Part shown: one piece after another, positions 36,056 through 45,211 of the stretch
Position numbering within the stretch: the first letter of the stretch is position 1
Layout: each line of letters starts with the position of its first letter
Translations under genes and position numbers: made by a program
Origin: Paucimonas lemoignei
GTDB lineage: Bacteria > Pseudomonadota > Gammaproteobacteria > Burkholderiales > Burkholderiaceae_D
Direction: 5' to 3'
Length of the DNA stretch: 56,306 nucleotides
Assembly: GCF_004342585.1 (NCBI RefSeq)
Contig: NZ_SLZQ01000019.1
Coordinates: 1-56,306, forward strand
The notes under the pieces: model-generated
Databases searched by the model: none
What the model was told of the DNA's origin: nothing
Seen by the model: the letters and a program-made list of their open reading frames with translations, nothing else

Positions 36056-36292
36056 TCTTGCTCGCACCCAAAAAATAGGGTTTGAATGCCATGAGATTTC
36101 GGGCCCCAAAATGCTGCTTAGTCCTGATAGTCCTAAGAGTCCCTTTAATCTTTTTTAGAGCTAGTAGCCCTTTTCAATTTGCTTCAGCTTTCAACTTAAA
36201 GTTTGCGCGCGAAATTTTTTTGTACTGCATCTCGAAGCAGGCTCATCAATGCTTTGAATAAAACATAGAATTTTTGTGGAATACATATATAT

Positions 36293-36346
36293 GGGTTAGC
36301 CAGAAGCGGGAGGCAGTGCAACACCCGCCAAAATAAAGGCTAACCC
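36293..36346. repeat. Nested inverted repeat near the origin
   Basis: GGGTTAGCC (36293-36301) pairs with GGCTAACCC (36338-36346), and inside them GCGGG (36306-36310) pairs with CCCGC (36324-36328). It forms a long bulged hairpin about 240 bp beyond the last iteron. It might be a priming or regulatory structure of the origin. Confidence 0.5.
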
Positions 36347-37343
36347 ACCGCGGCTGGCTTCAATCGCCCGAATAAGCCTGTTTTACGCGGTCCAATGCGG
36401 CAGCGCTTCAGATCCTGGTTGTAAATTCCCATATCGCGCAGCACATTTTTTATTTTTGACCCGCAGGTCAGGAAATTTTCTTTTAGTTTTTACTGGTATG
36501 GAGTGACTCATACGTGAGAATAGGTTTAAAAATACTGCGCCATTTTTCCTGCGGAGCCTCTACCAGGGCGGTCAGCCAGTGCGCGGAAGCCAGCGCTCTT
36601 GTCGGGTACTGGGGTAGCTCATCGGCAAGTAGGTGCACGCGGCAGCCAACTCCTATCCTGGTCGAGCAGGCCGCCCTGGCGGCCAGTGCGGCCGTTGAGG
36701 CCGCTCCAGCGCCGCGCCTTCAGCAACCTGATAGGCGCTCAACCAGGAGTAACAGCAGTCGCGGCTCAGCGCAACAAGAAAAAACACTCTTCGCATGCAC
36801 ATTAAAAAAACAGTTTTACGCCCACATAGAGCGGGATTAACCTGTCTTGAAACCCGCCCAAGGAGACCTGCGCGCAAGGTGGAGTACGCGCCAACAAGGC
36901 GAAGCCTGAAGCGCAGCATAAGGCGCCGCCGCCGGGGCGCGCACGCACAACTGAGCACGGGTAGACGGACGGTGGATAGTGTGGGAAACAAGAACCCGGT
37001 TAATCCTTTTGTATCCATCCCTTAAAAAATTCGACCTAGCCAGCCCGCACAACGCAAACAAGTCACCCCAAATCCCAGATCCTTGCCTAAGCATCTTTCC
37101 CTTGCGCGGCGCCACACCAGCCAAGCAAAGCCGCTTGATACACACGCAAAAATTCAATAGCTTTGGGACAAAGGGGCTGGCAAGCGCCTCACAAGAAAGC
37201 ACGACGAGAAGTGTGAGGGGAGAATGGTTCTGCGAAATAAAATGTTATGGCTGCGCTTGCTCGCCGCTTCGCGCTTCCCGTTGCTGCCACACCAGCAACC
37301 ATAGACACCATAACGGCAGGAAAACTGATAAAGTCTACCCGCC
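36347..37343. other. Gene-free stretch beyond the origin
   Basis: About 1 kb with several short overlapping frames on both strands, none with a ribosome-binding site or recognisable family. GC content is higher than in the iteron region. A perfect hairpin GGCCGCC/GGCGGCC lies at 36669-36684. It could hold origin elements, an oriT or decayed DNA; I see no clear signature. Confidence 0.35.
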
Positions 37344-38537
37344 CTAGCCTACCAGGCGTGCCGACTTCGGATCGTAGATGGCATTCGCAATCGAGCCATC
37401 CCGGATGCGCTGAACCGCTTCATCAATCACATGTAGTGGCACCAAAAACCATTCCTTTGGCTTGACTGGATTTCCAAAACGGTCTTCGATGGTTAAGTCG
37501 AGCTGCACTGCCCCGAACAATCGGTGAAAAATCTTTTCCAGCCTTGTACGGTTCAAGTTGTGAAGCTTGTAGGCTGCCACTACCTCAACACCTGCTAGCA
37601 GGTAGGTGGCGTCCTTTTCGGCGCCAACGATACGGCTCTCTACGCTGCCGCCAGTCACGCCGATCTTATGGATCAACTCTCGATGCTCAGCGATGAATGG
37701 ATGGTCGGATTGGCTGCGGAGTACATAAATGGTTCCGGATTCAATGTCATCCGACTCCGCCGCGCTGCCAAATAGCGGACCATCGTCCTTGCGAATGAGG
37801 CGGCGCCCCACCGGCGTGTCTCCGTCGGGGTACAGCGAGCGCGAAAGCGAGCGCAGTAACAGGTTACTTTCGGTATGGTTATCAAAAATGACGCGCAATC
37901 GTGGATTATCGCGCCCATCCTTGGTCTTGGTACCGTCATGCATTTCGGCCACATAGGCTATTTGGCCGCCAATGATGAAGAAGTCTCCAGCCTCGATGCT
38001 GGCATCCTTAACGAAAGGCTTCGTCATCCAGGAGCCAGCCTTGAGGCCAGCGGTGGCTTCCGCAAACAATGACTCAAACCGGTCGAAATCCACACAAGGA
38101 GTGCGGTTGGCGACTTCTTCTGCCGCTTTGATTTCAGCGTAAGGCCGGACATGACGCAAGACGGTAATGTCGCTTTGGTCAACAGCTTCCGTGTCAATCC
38201 CGAGTTCCGCTAGCAACGCGTCTTCATCGAGAGCATCAACATCAACCGTAGTCGACGCTATCGCGCCGGCCAACAGGCCAGGGCTATCCATCTCTGCCAG
38301 CAGAGCTTGAGCTTCTGGTAGCTTACGCAGCTGATCCAGGCGCACCGCATACATACGCTCGAAAATGTCACGACCTTCGCCATGCGTAGGAGCGCGGCCG
38401 TGAGCCTGATAGAAGCGCAAAATATCCTCGAAGCCTGCAATGATGCGTTCCTCGCGTGGTGTCCGGCTAGAGGCTTTGACCGCAGTGACTTCTACGCCGA
38501 GTGCATCCAGTAGTTCGTCGTCGTCCATATCAGCCAT
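37344..38537 (-). CDS. GIY-YIG nuclease-like protein of the methylase-helicase operon
   Basis: A 397-residue protein. The N-terminal half is helical and acidic (DDDELLDALGVEVTAVKASS). The C-terminal ~130 residues carry GTIYVLRSQSDHPFIAEHRE, LIHKIGVTGGSVESRI, then LHNLNRTRLEKIFHRLFGAV and KEWFLVPL, the T5orf172/Mug113 GIY-YIG pattern (YVLR, KIG, R, E..FH.LF, EWF). It is the last gene of a three-gene operon and overlaps the helicase gene by 8 bp. It is the best candidate for the cleaving component, since the methyltransferase lacks a visible nuclease motif. Confidence 0.75.
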   Translation of the reverse strand: MADMDDDELLDALGVEVTAVKASSRTPREERIIAGFEDILRFYQAHGRAPTHGEGRDIFERMYAVRLDQLRKLPEAQALLAEMDSPGLLAGAIASTTVDVDALDEDALLAELGIDTEAVDQSDITVLRHVRPYAEIKAAEEVANRTPCVDFDRFESLFAEATAGLKAGSWMTKPFVKDASIEAGDFFIIGGQIAYVAEMHDGTKTKDGRDNPRLRVIFDNHTESNLLLRSLSRSLYPDGDTPVGRRLIRKDDGPLFGSAAESDDIESGTIYVLRSQSDHPFIAEHRELIHKIGVTGGSVESRIVGAEKDATYLLAGVEVVAAYKLHNLNRTRLEKIFHRLFGAVQLDLTIEDRFGNPVKPKEWFLVPLHVIDEAVQRIRDGSIANAIYDPKSARLVG

Positions 38538-40641
38538 TTACATTTCCTCCCTGTGCCGCCTTGGCTTGCGCACGATAACGTGCCAGCGCGGCCACGCCTT
38601 CAGCCATTTCTCTTTCCCAAGCATCTGCAGAATTAATATCGGGCAGACGGCCACGCTCAAGCTTGAATTGCAGGGCGCGCCTCGCCAGCTCGCGCGCATA
38701 CTCTTCTGGGATATTTGCCTTCTTAGCAGCAATGCTGGTCTGGACTTGGCGCAGAGATTTTTCATCCATCGACTTTGCCAGCACTGCATAGGCGGCTTCG
38801 AAGGGATTGATGCGGTCGATCAGATCAATGTCCAGATGGCGTACGTTAACGAACTTGCGCACTCCATCCAGCAAGGCAGTATTTCCTTGTGACACACCAC
38901 CGCTGGCATCGATTTTAGCTATCTCCAACTTGGCCTGCTGCGTGATATTCATGGCAGCGATGGCGTGTTGGCGAATGGCTTCCTGGTCAGCTTCGGTCAA
39001 TTCCGGATAACGCTCGCGCACGATCTTGCCCATCCGGAGTTGTGTAAGCTCTTCAGGCAAGGTGTTTTCCTTATCGAACAGGCCGCGCTCCAATACGGTT
39101 TTGTCTTGCAAGAAGCTGGTGACGACCTCGTTCAAGTCTTCCTTGCAGATGCGTGTGGCTTCAGGGCTTTGCGGCGTTGCCAGCCCATTGATTTCTACGT
39201 GAATTTGGCCAGTGTCCTTATTTACGCCGATATTGTGACCGTCTTCCTTGTAGCCCTCCTCGCCGTAATCGAAGCCCTCTTTCGGACCAGTATTCTTGGG
39301 GGTGAATTCATAGCGTGGAGCCAGAACCTGCTCCATCAGTAAGCTGGCAGAAATGGCCTTAAGCATGTCGTTCACCGCTTCTGCCACAGCTGATTGTTCA
39401 GCCGCAGGCTCTGCGATCAGGTTGGTGAAGCGCGACCGTTCCTTGCCCTTGGCATCACGCGTGGCACGCCCAATGATCTGCACGATTTCAGTCAAGCTGC
39501 TACGGTATCCAATGGTCAATGCATGTTCACACCAGATCCAGTCAAAGCCTTCCTTCGCCATGCCTAGGGCGATGATGACATCCACGTGGTCTCGATTATC
39601 CTTCTGCGCCGGGTCTTTCAAGGCCGTGAGAACTTTAGACCTCTTGGCCGGATCGCTGTCATCCACCAGGTCCGCTACTTTCAGGGTACGACCATCATGG
39701 GCTTGGACCAGATGGAAGCCGGTCGCAGGGTCGACACCTTTCCATTCACCCAAGCCGTGCATGATTTCATCCACCTCGCGCTGCTTATCCTTGAGACTTT
39801 CTCGGGCGTTCACATTGGGAATATGGACGATGGTTTTGAGCGACGGGTCCAGCACTTTGGTGATAGCATTGACGTATGGACCTGTGTAAAAGAAGTAGCC
39901 GATGTCCAGCGACTTGAGCCATTGATAACCGTTAAGCTGCTCGTAATAGGTATAAGTGACTGTCTCGAACTTGGCTTCGTCTGCCGGTCCGAGCACCGCT
40001 TCGCTGTCGCCACGGAAGTAAGAGCCGGTCATGGCCACCAGGTGCACCTTGTCGCGGGCGATGAAGGCGCCCAACTGACTTCCGAGCTTGTTGTCCGGGT
40101 TGCTGGAGACGTGGTGGAATTCGTCGATAGCGATCAGGCGGTTATCGAACGCTTGAACACCCAGCTCTTCCACCGCAAAGCGGAAGGTAGCGTGGGTGCA
40201 GACCAGCGCCTTGTCGCTGCCCTCAAGGAACTTGCGCACTGCATCCACCTTGGACTTCGCAACGCGCGGTTCGTCTACGCCAGGTGCATTACATAGGTTC
40301 CACTGGGGCGCCACCTGCCAATCCCAATAAAAGCCGTACTGACTCAGCGGCTCATCGGCAAAGCTGCCACCAATGGAGCGCTCAGGCACGACGACAATGG
40401 CCTGCTGCAAGCCTTGGTTGTGGAGCTTGTCAAGAGCAATGAACATGAGTGCACGCGATTTACCAGAAGCCGGTGGTGATTTGATCAAAAGGTATTGCTC
40501 ACCGCGCTTGGCATATGCACGCTCTTGCATGGTACGCATACCCAGTTCGTTTGCCTTGCTGGAAGCGCCGGTTCGTGCCGTAGCAATCGAAACCGAAGGA
40601 ACGGTGTAAGCGTTGGTCGGGCTGCCTGCTTGCTCACTCAT
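38530..40641 (-). CDS. SF2 (DEAD/DEAH-type) helicase of the defence operon
   Basis: A 703-residue superfamily 2 helicase. Walker A is SPPASGKSRA (residues 55-64), Walker B is IAIDEFHHVSS with a DEFH box (173-176), motif III is MTGSYFRG, and motif VI is QIIGRATRDAKG. The C-terminal ~250 residues are helical and not recognised. It overlaps the methyltransferase stop by 4 bp and the nuclease start by 8 bp, so the three are made together. It probably translocates on DNA to couple target recognition with cleavage, as helicase subunits of type I and III systems do. Confidence 0.85.
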   Translation of the reverse strand: MSEQAGSPTNAYTVPSVSIATARTGASSKANELGMRTMQERAYAKRGEQYLLIKSPPASGKSRALMFIALDKLHNQGLQQAIVVVPERSIGGSFADEPLSQYGFYWDWQVAPQWNLCNAPGVDEPRVAKSKVDAVRKFLEGSDKALVCTHATFRFAVEELGVQAFDNRLIAIDEFHHVSSNPDNKLGSQLGAFIARDKVHLVAMTGSYFRGDSEAVLGPADEAKFETVTYTYYEQLNGYQWLKSLDIGYFFYTGPYVNAITKVLDPSLKTIVHIPNVNARESLKDKQREVDEIMHGLGEWKGVDPATGFHLVQAHDGRTLKVADLVDDSDPAKRSKVLTALKDPAQKDNRDHVDVIIALGMAKEGFDWIWCEHALTIGYRSSLTEIVQIIGRATRDAKGKERSRFTNLIAEPAAEQSAVAEAVNDMLKAISASLLMEQVLAPRYEFTPKNTGPKEGFDYGEEGYKEDGHNIGVNKDTGQIHVEINGLATPQSPEATRICKEDLNEVVTSFLQDKTVLERGLFDKENTLPEELTQLRMGKIVRERYPELTEADQEAIRQHAIAAMNITQQAKLEIAKIDASGGVSQGNTALLDGVRKFVNVRHLDIDLIDRINPFEAAYAVLAKSMDEKSLRQVQTSIAAKKANIPEEYARELARRALQFKLERGRLPDINSADAWEREMAEGVAALARYRAQAKAAQGGNVNG

Positions 40642-43463
40642 GCTTTCTTTCCTTTTGTCGTTTTCGTGGCAGACTGGCCCTTGGGCGCATCGGCCATCAT
40701 CTTCGTGTACAGCTCAAACAGTTTTTCGAGCCGCTCCGTGTCGTTCTTGAATCGGCGGCCAATGTAGATGCGCTCCAATACCTCATCGTTGCGCTCGTGG
40801 GCTCGACGTAGGTTTTCCGGCATATTGTCCAAGTCGTACATGTCGGCGATGGAGGCTGGAAAATGCGCCTCACGCGCTAGCAAAATATCTTCAGCGCAGG
40901 CGGTCAAGTCGTACTTGTTTTGCTCTGTAAGGAAGGGAAGCGGAAAAGAGTTCCATCCCAATGTGTTGGAATACGAAAATCGCATTTCTAAGCGCGCGCA
41001 AACCGCGCCGATCCAGACCCAATGCATGCGTGAAGTAATCAGCGCGATACTCCATAGAGGAGCGTCATACATTGCATAACATTTGTGCCCAACTACACAG
41101 TCTCCATTTACGATAGATGCAGGTAGATAAGGTCTATTCTCAGAGCTGATTGCAGGAATTACTATCGTGTATTGATTTCCTAAAAATTGCTCACGGAACT
41201 TATGAGGTGTCTCTGAAAGTTTCTGCGCCGACTTGTCGCTCTTCATTTTCGCCCGAGCAGAAGCAACACGCTGGAGACGCTGCGATATAGGAGGAATTGA
41301 CAAAGCAAAGTCTACATCGTTGTCGTTAATCCATAAGCATTTACGAGGTAACCCAGAAACGATCTCTTGGGATCCATAAAAATCTCTAATTAATTTAGCT
41401 GAACTAGGCCATTTGACGATAATTTCTTCTGCTTCGTAACGTGTTAACAAGAGATCCACGCCGTAATAAGTATGGTTGCCAAATTGCATTATCGGCAAAT
41501 CCTGCGTTGGCCTTGGGCTAGCCTGTATTTCAATATTAGGAGCTGCTACGAGGTAGGCATTTATGTTCTGAACTTCTTTCAGCTCAACGACATTCGCATT
41601 TTCGCGGTCTGCAAGTGAATAAAGACGCTTCACAAGGTTCATTTTGCTGGAAATGCCAACGATCACAACTGTGACCCCAGCATTATGGCTAGCCAAATTT
41701 GCCCATTTGAATGATGTATGAGCGAAAGTAATTTGGTTACCCGTCCGGAAGATTAGTGGCCAAAGAATTGGCACTTGCAACCCTTGGCAAATTGAGTTCG
41801 TCGCTACGAAGGCGGCCGATGCTTTAGTGTTAGTTCCGTAGTCAGCTGCCTTCATAAACCAGCCCGCCACATAGTCCAATGACTTCCAATTCTTTACGCG
41901 ACCATCGAAGATTGCCCCAAGGTCGGCTTTCTGAGCGTCCGATTGCCACTTGCTACCTAAGTATGGCGGATTGCCACAAATGTACGTCTCACCGCCTTCG
42001 TTCTCAAAGTCGATTTCCGTTTGATTCAGCGGTGTGCTAAACAAATCATCCGCCACTAGCTTTACGCTCGTCCCGTCAGGGTCGCACAAGCTTAACCAAT
42101 CCAGTCGCAATGCGTTGCCGCAGACAATCCAGTTCTGCGAGTCTAGCGGCAAAAACTCCGCTAACGCATCCTTCTGTCCGCGATACAGCACGTCGCACTG
42201 GAACTCAGCAATGATGAGCGCCAAACGTGCAATCTCCGCCGGGAAGTCACGTAGTTCGATGCCTCGAAAGTTGGTCAACGGTATTGCGCTGCCCAGATGT
42301 GCCTCACCTCGGCGGCGGTTAATTTCGGCCTCAATCTCGCGCATTTGCTTATAAGCGATCACCAGGAAGTTGCCAGAACCGCAAGCCGGGTCGAAAACGC
42401 GGATGCGTGCCATGCGCTTGCGCAGGTTCAGCAGCTTAATTTTGTTGTCGCCAGCTTCAGCCAGTTGCGCGCGCAGGTCATCCAAGAATAGCGGGTTCAG
42501 CACCTTTAGGATGTTGGGCACGCTGGTGTAGTGCATGCCCAACTCGCCGCGCTCCTCGTCATCCGCAACGGCCTGGATCATGCTGCCGAAAATATCTGGG
42601 TTGATCTGGTTCCAGTTTAGGCTTCCGGCATGCAGCAAGTACGTTCGTGCCATGCGAGTGAAGCGCGGCACTTCGATACTGCCAGAAAAGAGGCCGCCAT
42701 TAACATATGGGAATTGGTCTGCCCAGCTGCGAATGTTGGCGGCTTTGCGGTGGCGGTCGTCCAGCTTGCCTTCGTGGCGTGTAGGCGTGTTCATGGCGCG
42801 GAAGATTTCGGACAACACCGTGTGGGTGTTGCTGCCATCACGCTCACTCATTTTCTCCACGGTCTTCGTGAACAAGCCCCGGCCATTGAAGATATCGGTG
42901 TCTTCAGCAAAGAAGCAGAAAATCAACCGCGCCATGAAATGGTTCATGTCGGCGCGGCGTTCGTCCGTTGCCCAATCCGGATTTTCGCGCAGCAGCTCGA
43001 CGTACAGCTTGTTCAGGCGCCCGGTCGCGCGCACGTCGATTGGGTTGTCCTTAATCTCCTTGATGGTGGAGATTCCGGCCAGCGGCAGGAAGAAGCCGAA
43101 ATGGTTGGGGAAGTCGGGATAGGCGCAGGCAACGGTTTCCCCGCTGGCTAGCTCCTCGGCTTCCAGCGTCTGTCCATCGGTGGCGAGAATGAACTTTGCC
43201 TTGGCTTTTGTGGTGGCTGGGCTGACACGCAATGCCTTGAATGTGTCGCCCACAGCGCCGACGTCACATACTGCAAGGTGGATGTTATTGCGCAGGAGTA
43301 CGCCGCCTGGCACATCTGAAGCGTTGTTATTGCCTGTACGTAGGCGCTTGAGGGCCGTTTCCTTATGGCCAAAGGCGGCCAGGAACGCGAATGGAAATTC
43401 TTCTTTGTGAAACGGCTGCTCTGCCAAGTCCGATATGGCTGCTTCGATTTCTACTGCATTCAT
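40638..43463 (-). CDS. MmeI-like N6-adenine DNA methyltransferase
   Basis: A 941-residue class I SAM-dependent methyltransferase. The helical spacer of MmeI-type enzymes is present (NHFMARLIFCFFAEDTDIFN, residues 174-193). The catalytic domain has motif I FDPACGSGNFLV (357-368) and motif IV NPPY (498-501), which marks adenine-N6 methylation. A long C-terminal target-recognition region follows. MmeI itself has an N-terminal D-ExK nuclease; here the first 170 residues show no such motif. So this enzyme probably only modifies host DNA, with cutting delegated to the helicase and GIY-YIG partners. First gene of the operon. Confidence 0.88.
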   Translation of the reverse strand: MNAVEIEAAISDLAEQPFHKEEFPFAFLAAFGHKETALKRLRTGNNNASDVPGGVLLRNNIHLAVCDVGAVGDTFKALRVSPATTKAKAKFILATDGQTLEAEELASGETVACAYPDFPNHFGFFLPLAGISTIKEIKDNPIDVRATGRLNKLYVELLRENPDWATDERRADMNHFMARLIFCFFAEDTDIFNGRGLFTKTVEKMSERDGSNTHTVLSEIFRAMNTPTRHEGKLDDRHRKAANIRSWADQFPYVNGGLFSGSIEVPRFTRMARTYLLHAGSLNWNQINPDIFGSMIQAVADDEERGELGMHYTSVPNILKVLNPLFLDDLRAQLAEAGDNKIKLLNLRKRMARIRVFDPACGSGNFLVIAYKQMREIEAEINRRRGEAHLGSAIPLTNFRGIELRDFPAEIARLALIIAEFQCDVLYRGQKDALAEFLPLDSQNWIVCGNALRLDWLSLCDPDGTSVKLVADDLFSTPLNQTEIDFENEGGETYICGNPPYLGSKWQSDAQKADLGAIFDGRVKNWKSLDYVAGWFMKAADYGTNTKASAAFVATNSICQGLQVPILWPLIFRTGNQITFAHTSFKWANLASHNAGVTVVIVGISSKMNLVKRLYSLADRENANVVELKEVQNINAYLVAAPNIEIQASPRPTQDLPIMQFGNHTYYGVDLLLTRYEAEEIIVKWPSSAKLIRDFYGSQEIVSGLPRKCLWINDNDVDFALSIPPISQRLQRVASARAKMKSDKSAQKLSETPHKFREQFLGNQYTIVIPAISSENRPYLPASIVNGDCVVGHKCYAMYDAPLWSIALITSRMHWVWIGAVCARLEMRFSYSNTLGWNSFPLPFLTEQNKYDLTACAEDILLAREAHFPASIADMYDLDNMPENLRRAHERNDEVLERIYIGRRFKNDTERLEKLFELYTKMMADAPKGQSATKTTKGKKA

Positions 43464-43832
43464 GGGGTATTTTCTGCGTGGATTCCCCCGCTTTCGTCCG
43501 CCTAAGCTCTAGTGAAACACGCGGCACAGTCGGGGTCATCTTATAAACGATTGCACTAGGGGCCTTGTAGCGATCCACCTCTAGCTAAGGAGGATAGTTG
43601 ATCCAAACTTGAGCCTTATGCTTTTGCCACGAATGAGGTGCAGTACCTGCGCTGCAGATCCGAGCTTCGTGCATCTGCCCAAGTCTAGGCATTCCTGATC
43701 CAACGATATTCATGGCCCGTGGAAAGGCTCTTAAAAATTGCCGGAAATTTTAACATTTCACAGACATTCTTATTGTCAACTGAGTGACTTCTCTTGATAG
43801 ACGCAACAAATCCATTTAACGATGCAAACATA
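43464..43832. other. Divergent intergenic region between the two defence operons
   Basis: About 370 bp with no gene between the methyltransferase start (leftward) and the operator/promoter of the regulator gene (rightward). The leftward promoter must lie here; AT-rich DNA at 43730-43830 is the likeliest location, but I see no strong element pair. Confidence 0.4.
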
Positions 43833-43913
43833 TTTATTCCATTTATTCCATCATAGATATCTTGACACTTAAAAATGTAGGTTTATAATTCGAAACATTG
43901 CTTATGTGGAGGA
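43833..43913 (+). promoter_or_regulatory. Consensus sigma70 promoter, tandem 9-bp operator candidate and strong RBS
   Basis: TTGACA at 43862-43867 and TATAAT at 43884-43889, 16 bp apart, are both perfect consensus elements. Just upstream, TTTATTCCA occurs twice in direct tandem (43833-43841 and 43842-43850), a likely regulator site. GGAGGA (43908-43913) lies 4 bases ahead of the start codon. Such a strong promoter suggests high or tightly repressed expression. Confidence 0.8.
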
Positions 43914-43917
43914 ATAA

Positions 43918-44886
43918 ATGGAATATTTCAACAAAGAAGAACTTCGTAACGAAATCCGCGGCTACATGTGGGCACTGGCCGATTGCCTAGAGCGCGTCTA
44001 CTTCCCCAAATGCGGCTGGGCACTTCTGGGGCTTGATCCCAAAAACTTCAAAGAAGAATCGATTTCCTTGTTAAAGCCCGAAGCCATTGATATCGACAAA
44101 TTCATCGTGACTGACGTGCTCATGGAGCTCTATGACTATGGCATTAACGGTGAGAGACGTGGTGATTGGAACTGGATCGACATGGCCACCGATACGCTCT
44201 CCTTTATCGATGGGCTGAAAAACTTTTTACTCCTCCACGAAAGCAGCATCAGGTTTAGCTTGGATCTGTCTCAGCATGTATTGGCTGTCGCACATGCCAG
44301 GAATTTGCTCGACGAACAAGAGGGGATTACCAGTGTCACTGATGAAGCAGCAGTGGGGCTTGGCGTGCGCGGCGGCGTGCTCATGCTAAGTGATGTTGCG
44401 CTATTGGCCAATATGGACGAAAAGAGTGTGCGCAACGCAGCCAATCCGAAGCATAAGAATCATCTAAAGACATTCAATCACGGAAGCCGTACTTACGTAA
44501 CGGCCGAAGATGCTTTGGCTTGGTTGAAAGAGCGCAGAGGGTTCAAGCCAACCGTCTACATTCCCCAGGACGCCGAGCGCAACCTGACAACCAGCGGATT
44601 CCTTTCACTTGCGGACTTTGGCGCCTATCTTCTGGCTCAACGAAAGGAATCAGGCCTGACGCCGCAGCAGGTCGTTAAAGCTGTCGCCAATCCGGCCATG
44701 ACGCTTGAAGCATTAGCGACAATGGAAAAAGGTGAACAAATCCATTTTGACCGTACTGCCTTCATCGCTTTAGCCAAGGCACTGCAACTGAACGTGAAAA
44801 CATTTGTGCAAGCGAGCCTCACCCTGCATCACCGAATTGAGAAGGCCCTGGTTGAGGCTTCCTTGGCCAATCTGGAAGAGGAGTGA
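43918..44886 (+). CDS. XRE-type regulator with two DNA-binding-like parts
   Basis: A 322-residue protein. The first ~110 residues are an unrecognised acidic helical domain. Residues ~150-200 look like an excisionase-type winged helix (MLSDVALLANMDEKSVRNAA, then TYVTAEDALAWLKERR). The C-terminal ~80 residues are an XRE helix-turn-helix (FGAYLLAQRKESGLTPQQVV, then ATMEKGEQIHFDRTAFIALA). It is divergent from the methyltransferase operon and begins its own three-gene operon. A regulator of the defence genes, possibly acting at the tandem TTTATTCCA sites, is inferred. Confidence 0.65.
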   Translation: MEYFNKEELRNEIRGYMWALADCLERVYFPKCGWALLGLDPKNFKEESISLLKPEAIDIDKFIVTDVLMELYDYGINGERRGDWNWIDMATDTLSFIDGLKNFLLLHESSIRFSLDLSQHVLAVAHARNLLDEQEGITSVTDEAAVGLGVRGGVLMLSDVALLANMDEKSVRNAANPKHKNHLKTFNHGSRTYVTAEDALAWLKERRGFKPTVYIPQDAERNLTTSGFLSLADFGAYLLAQRKESGLTPQQVVKAVANPAMTLEALATMEKGEQIHFDRTAFIALAKALQLNVKTFVQASLTLHHRIEKALVEASLANLEEE

Positions 44887-44891
44887 TAGAC

Positions 44892-45164
44892 ATGAAATTG
44901 ACCAACCATGCCAGCATTCGCCTGCAGCAGCGAGGCATCCCTCCGATAGTGGTTGACCTGTTGCTTGGGTACGGATCAATTGAAAAAGCAGGAAAAGACG
45001 CGGTTACCTATTACTTCGACAAGGCATCACGCCGGAAAATAAGTGCTTATGCCGGTCAATTATTCCGTGCAATTGAAGGCTTTCTGGACTACTACGCTGT
45101 CGTAGGCAGCGATGGCAACGTTATTACTGTTGCACCTCGGGTCAAAAAAGTTAAACATCACTAA
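44892..45164 (+). CDS. DUF4258-like small protein
   Basis: A 90-residue protein starting MKLTNHASIRLQQRGIPPIV; the ATG at 44892 has GAGGAG 8 bases ahead, better than the GTG at 44883 that overlaps the previous stop. The HAxxRxxxRGI start and the following beta strands (DAVTYYFDKASRRKISAYAG, then VVGSDGNVITVAPR) match DUF4258, a RelE-like small fold often found next to HTH genes in toxin-antitoxin-like pairs. It directly follows the HTH regulator gene, so the two could form such a pair. Toxicity is not shown. Confidence 0.65.
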   Translation: MKLTNHASIRLQQRGIPPIVVDLLLGYGSIEKAGKDAVTYYFDKASRRKISAYAGQLFRAIEGFLDYYAVVGSDGNVITVAPRVKKVKHH

Positions 45165-45211
45165 AGGAAGTTGTGAGCTGTACCCCGCCCTATTTATCGA
45201 CAGAAGGATAT

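Noticed and set aside
36514-37347. Several overlapping 60-120-residue frames near the origin
   Set aside because: They overlap on both strands, lack ribosome-binding sites and match no family I know.
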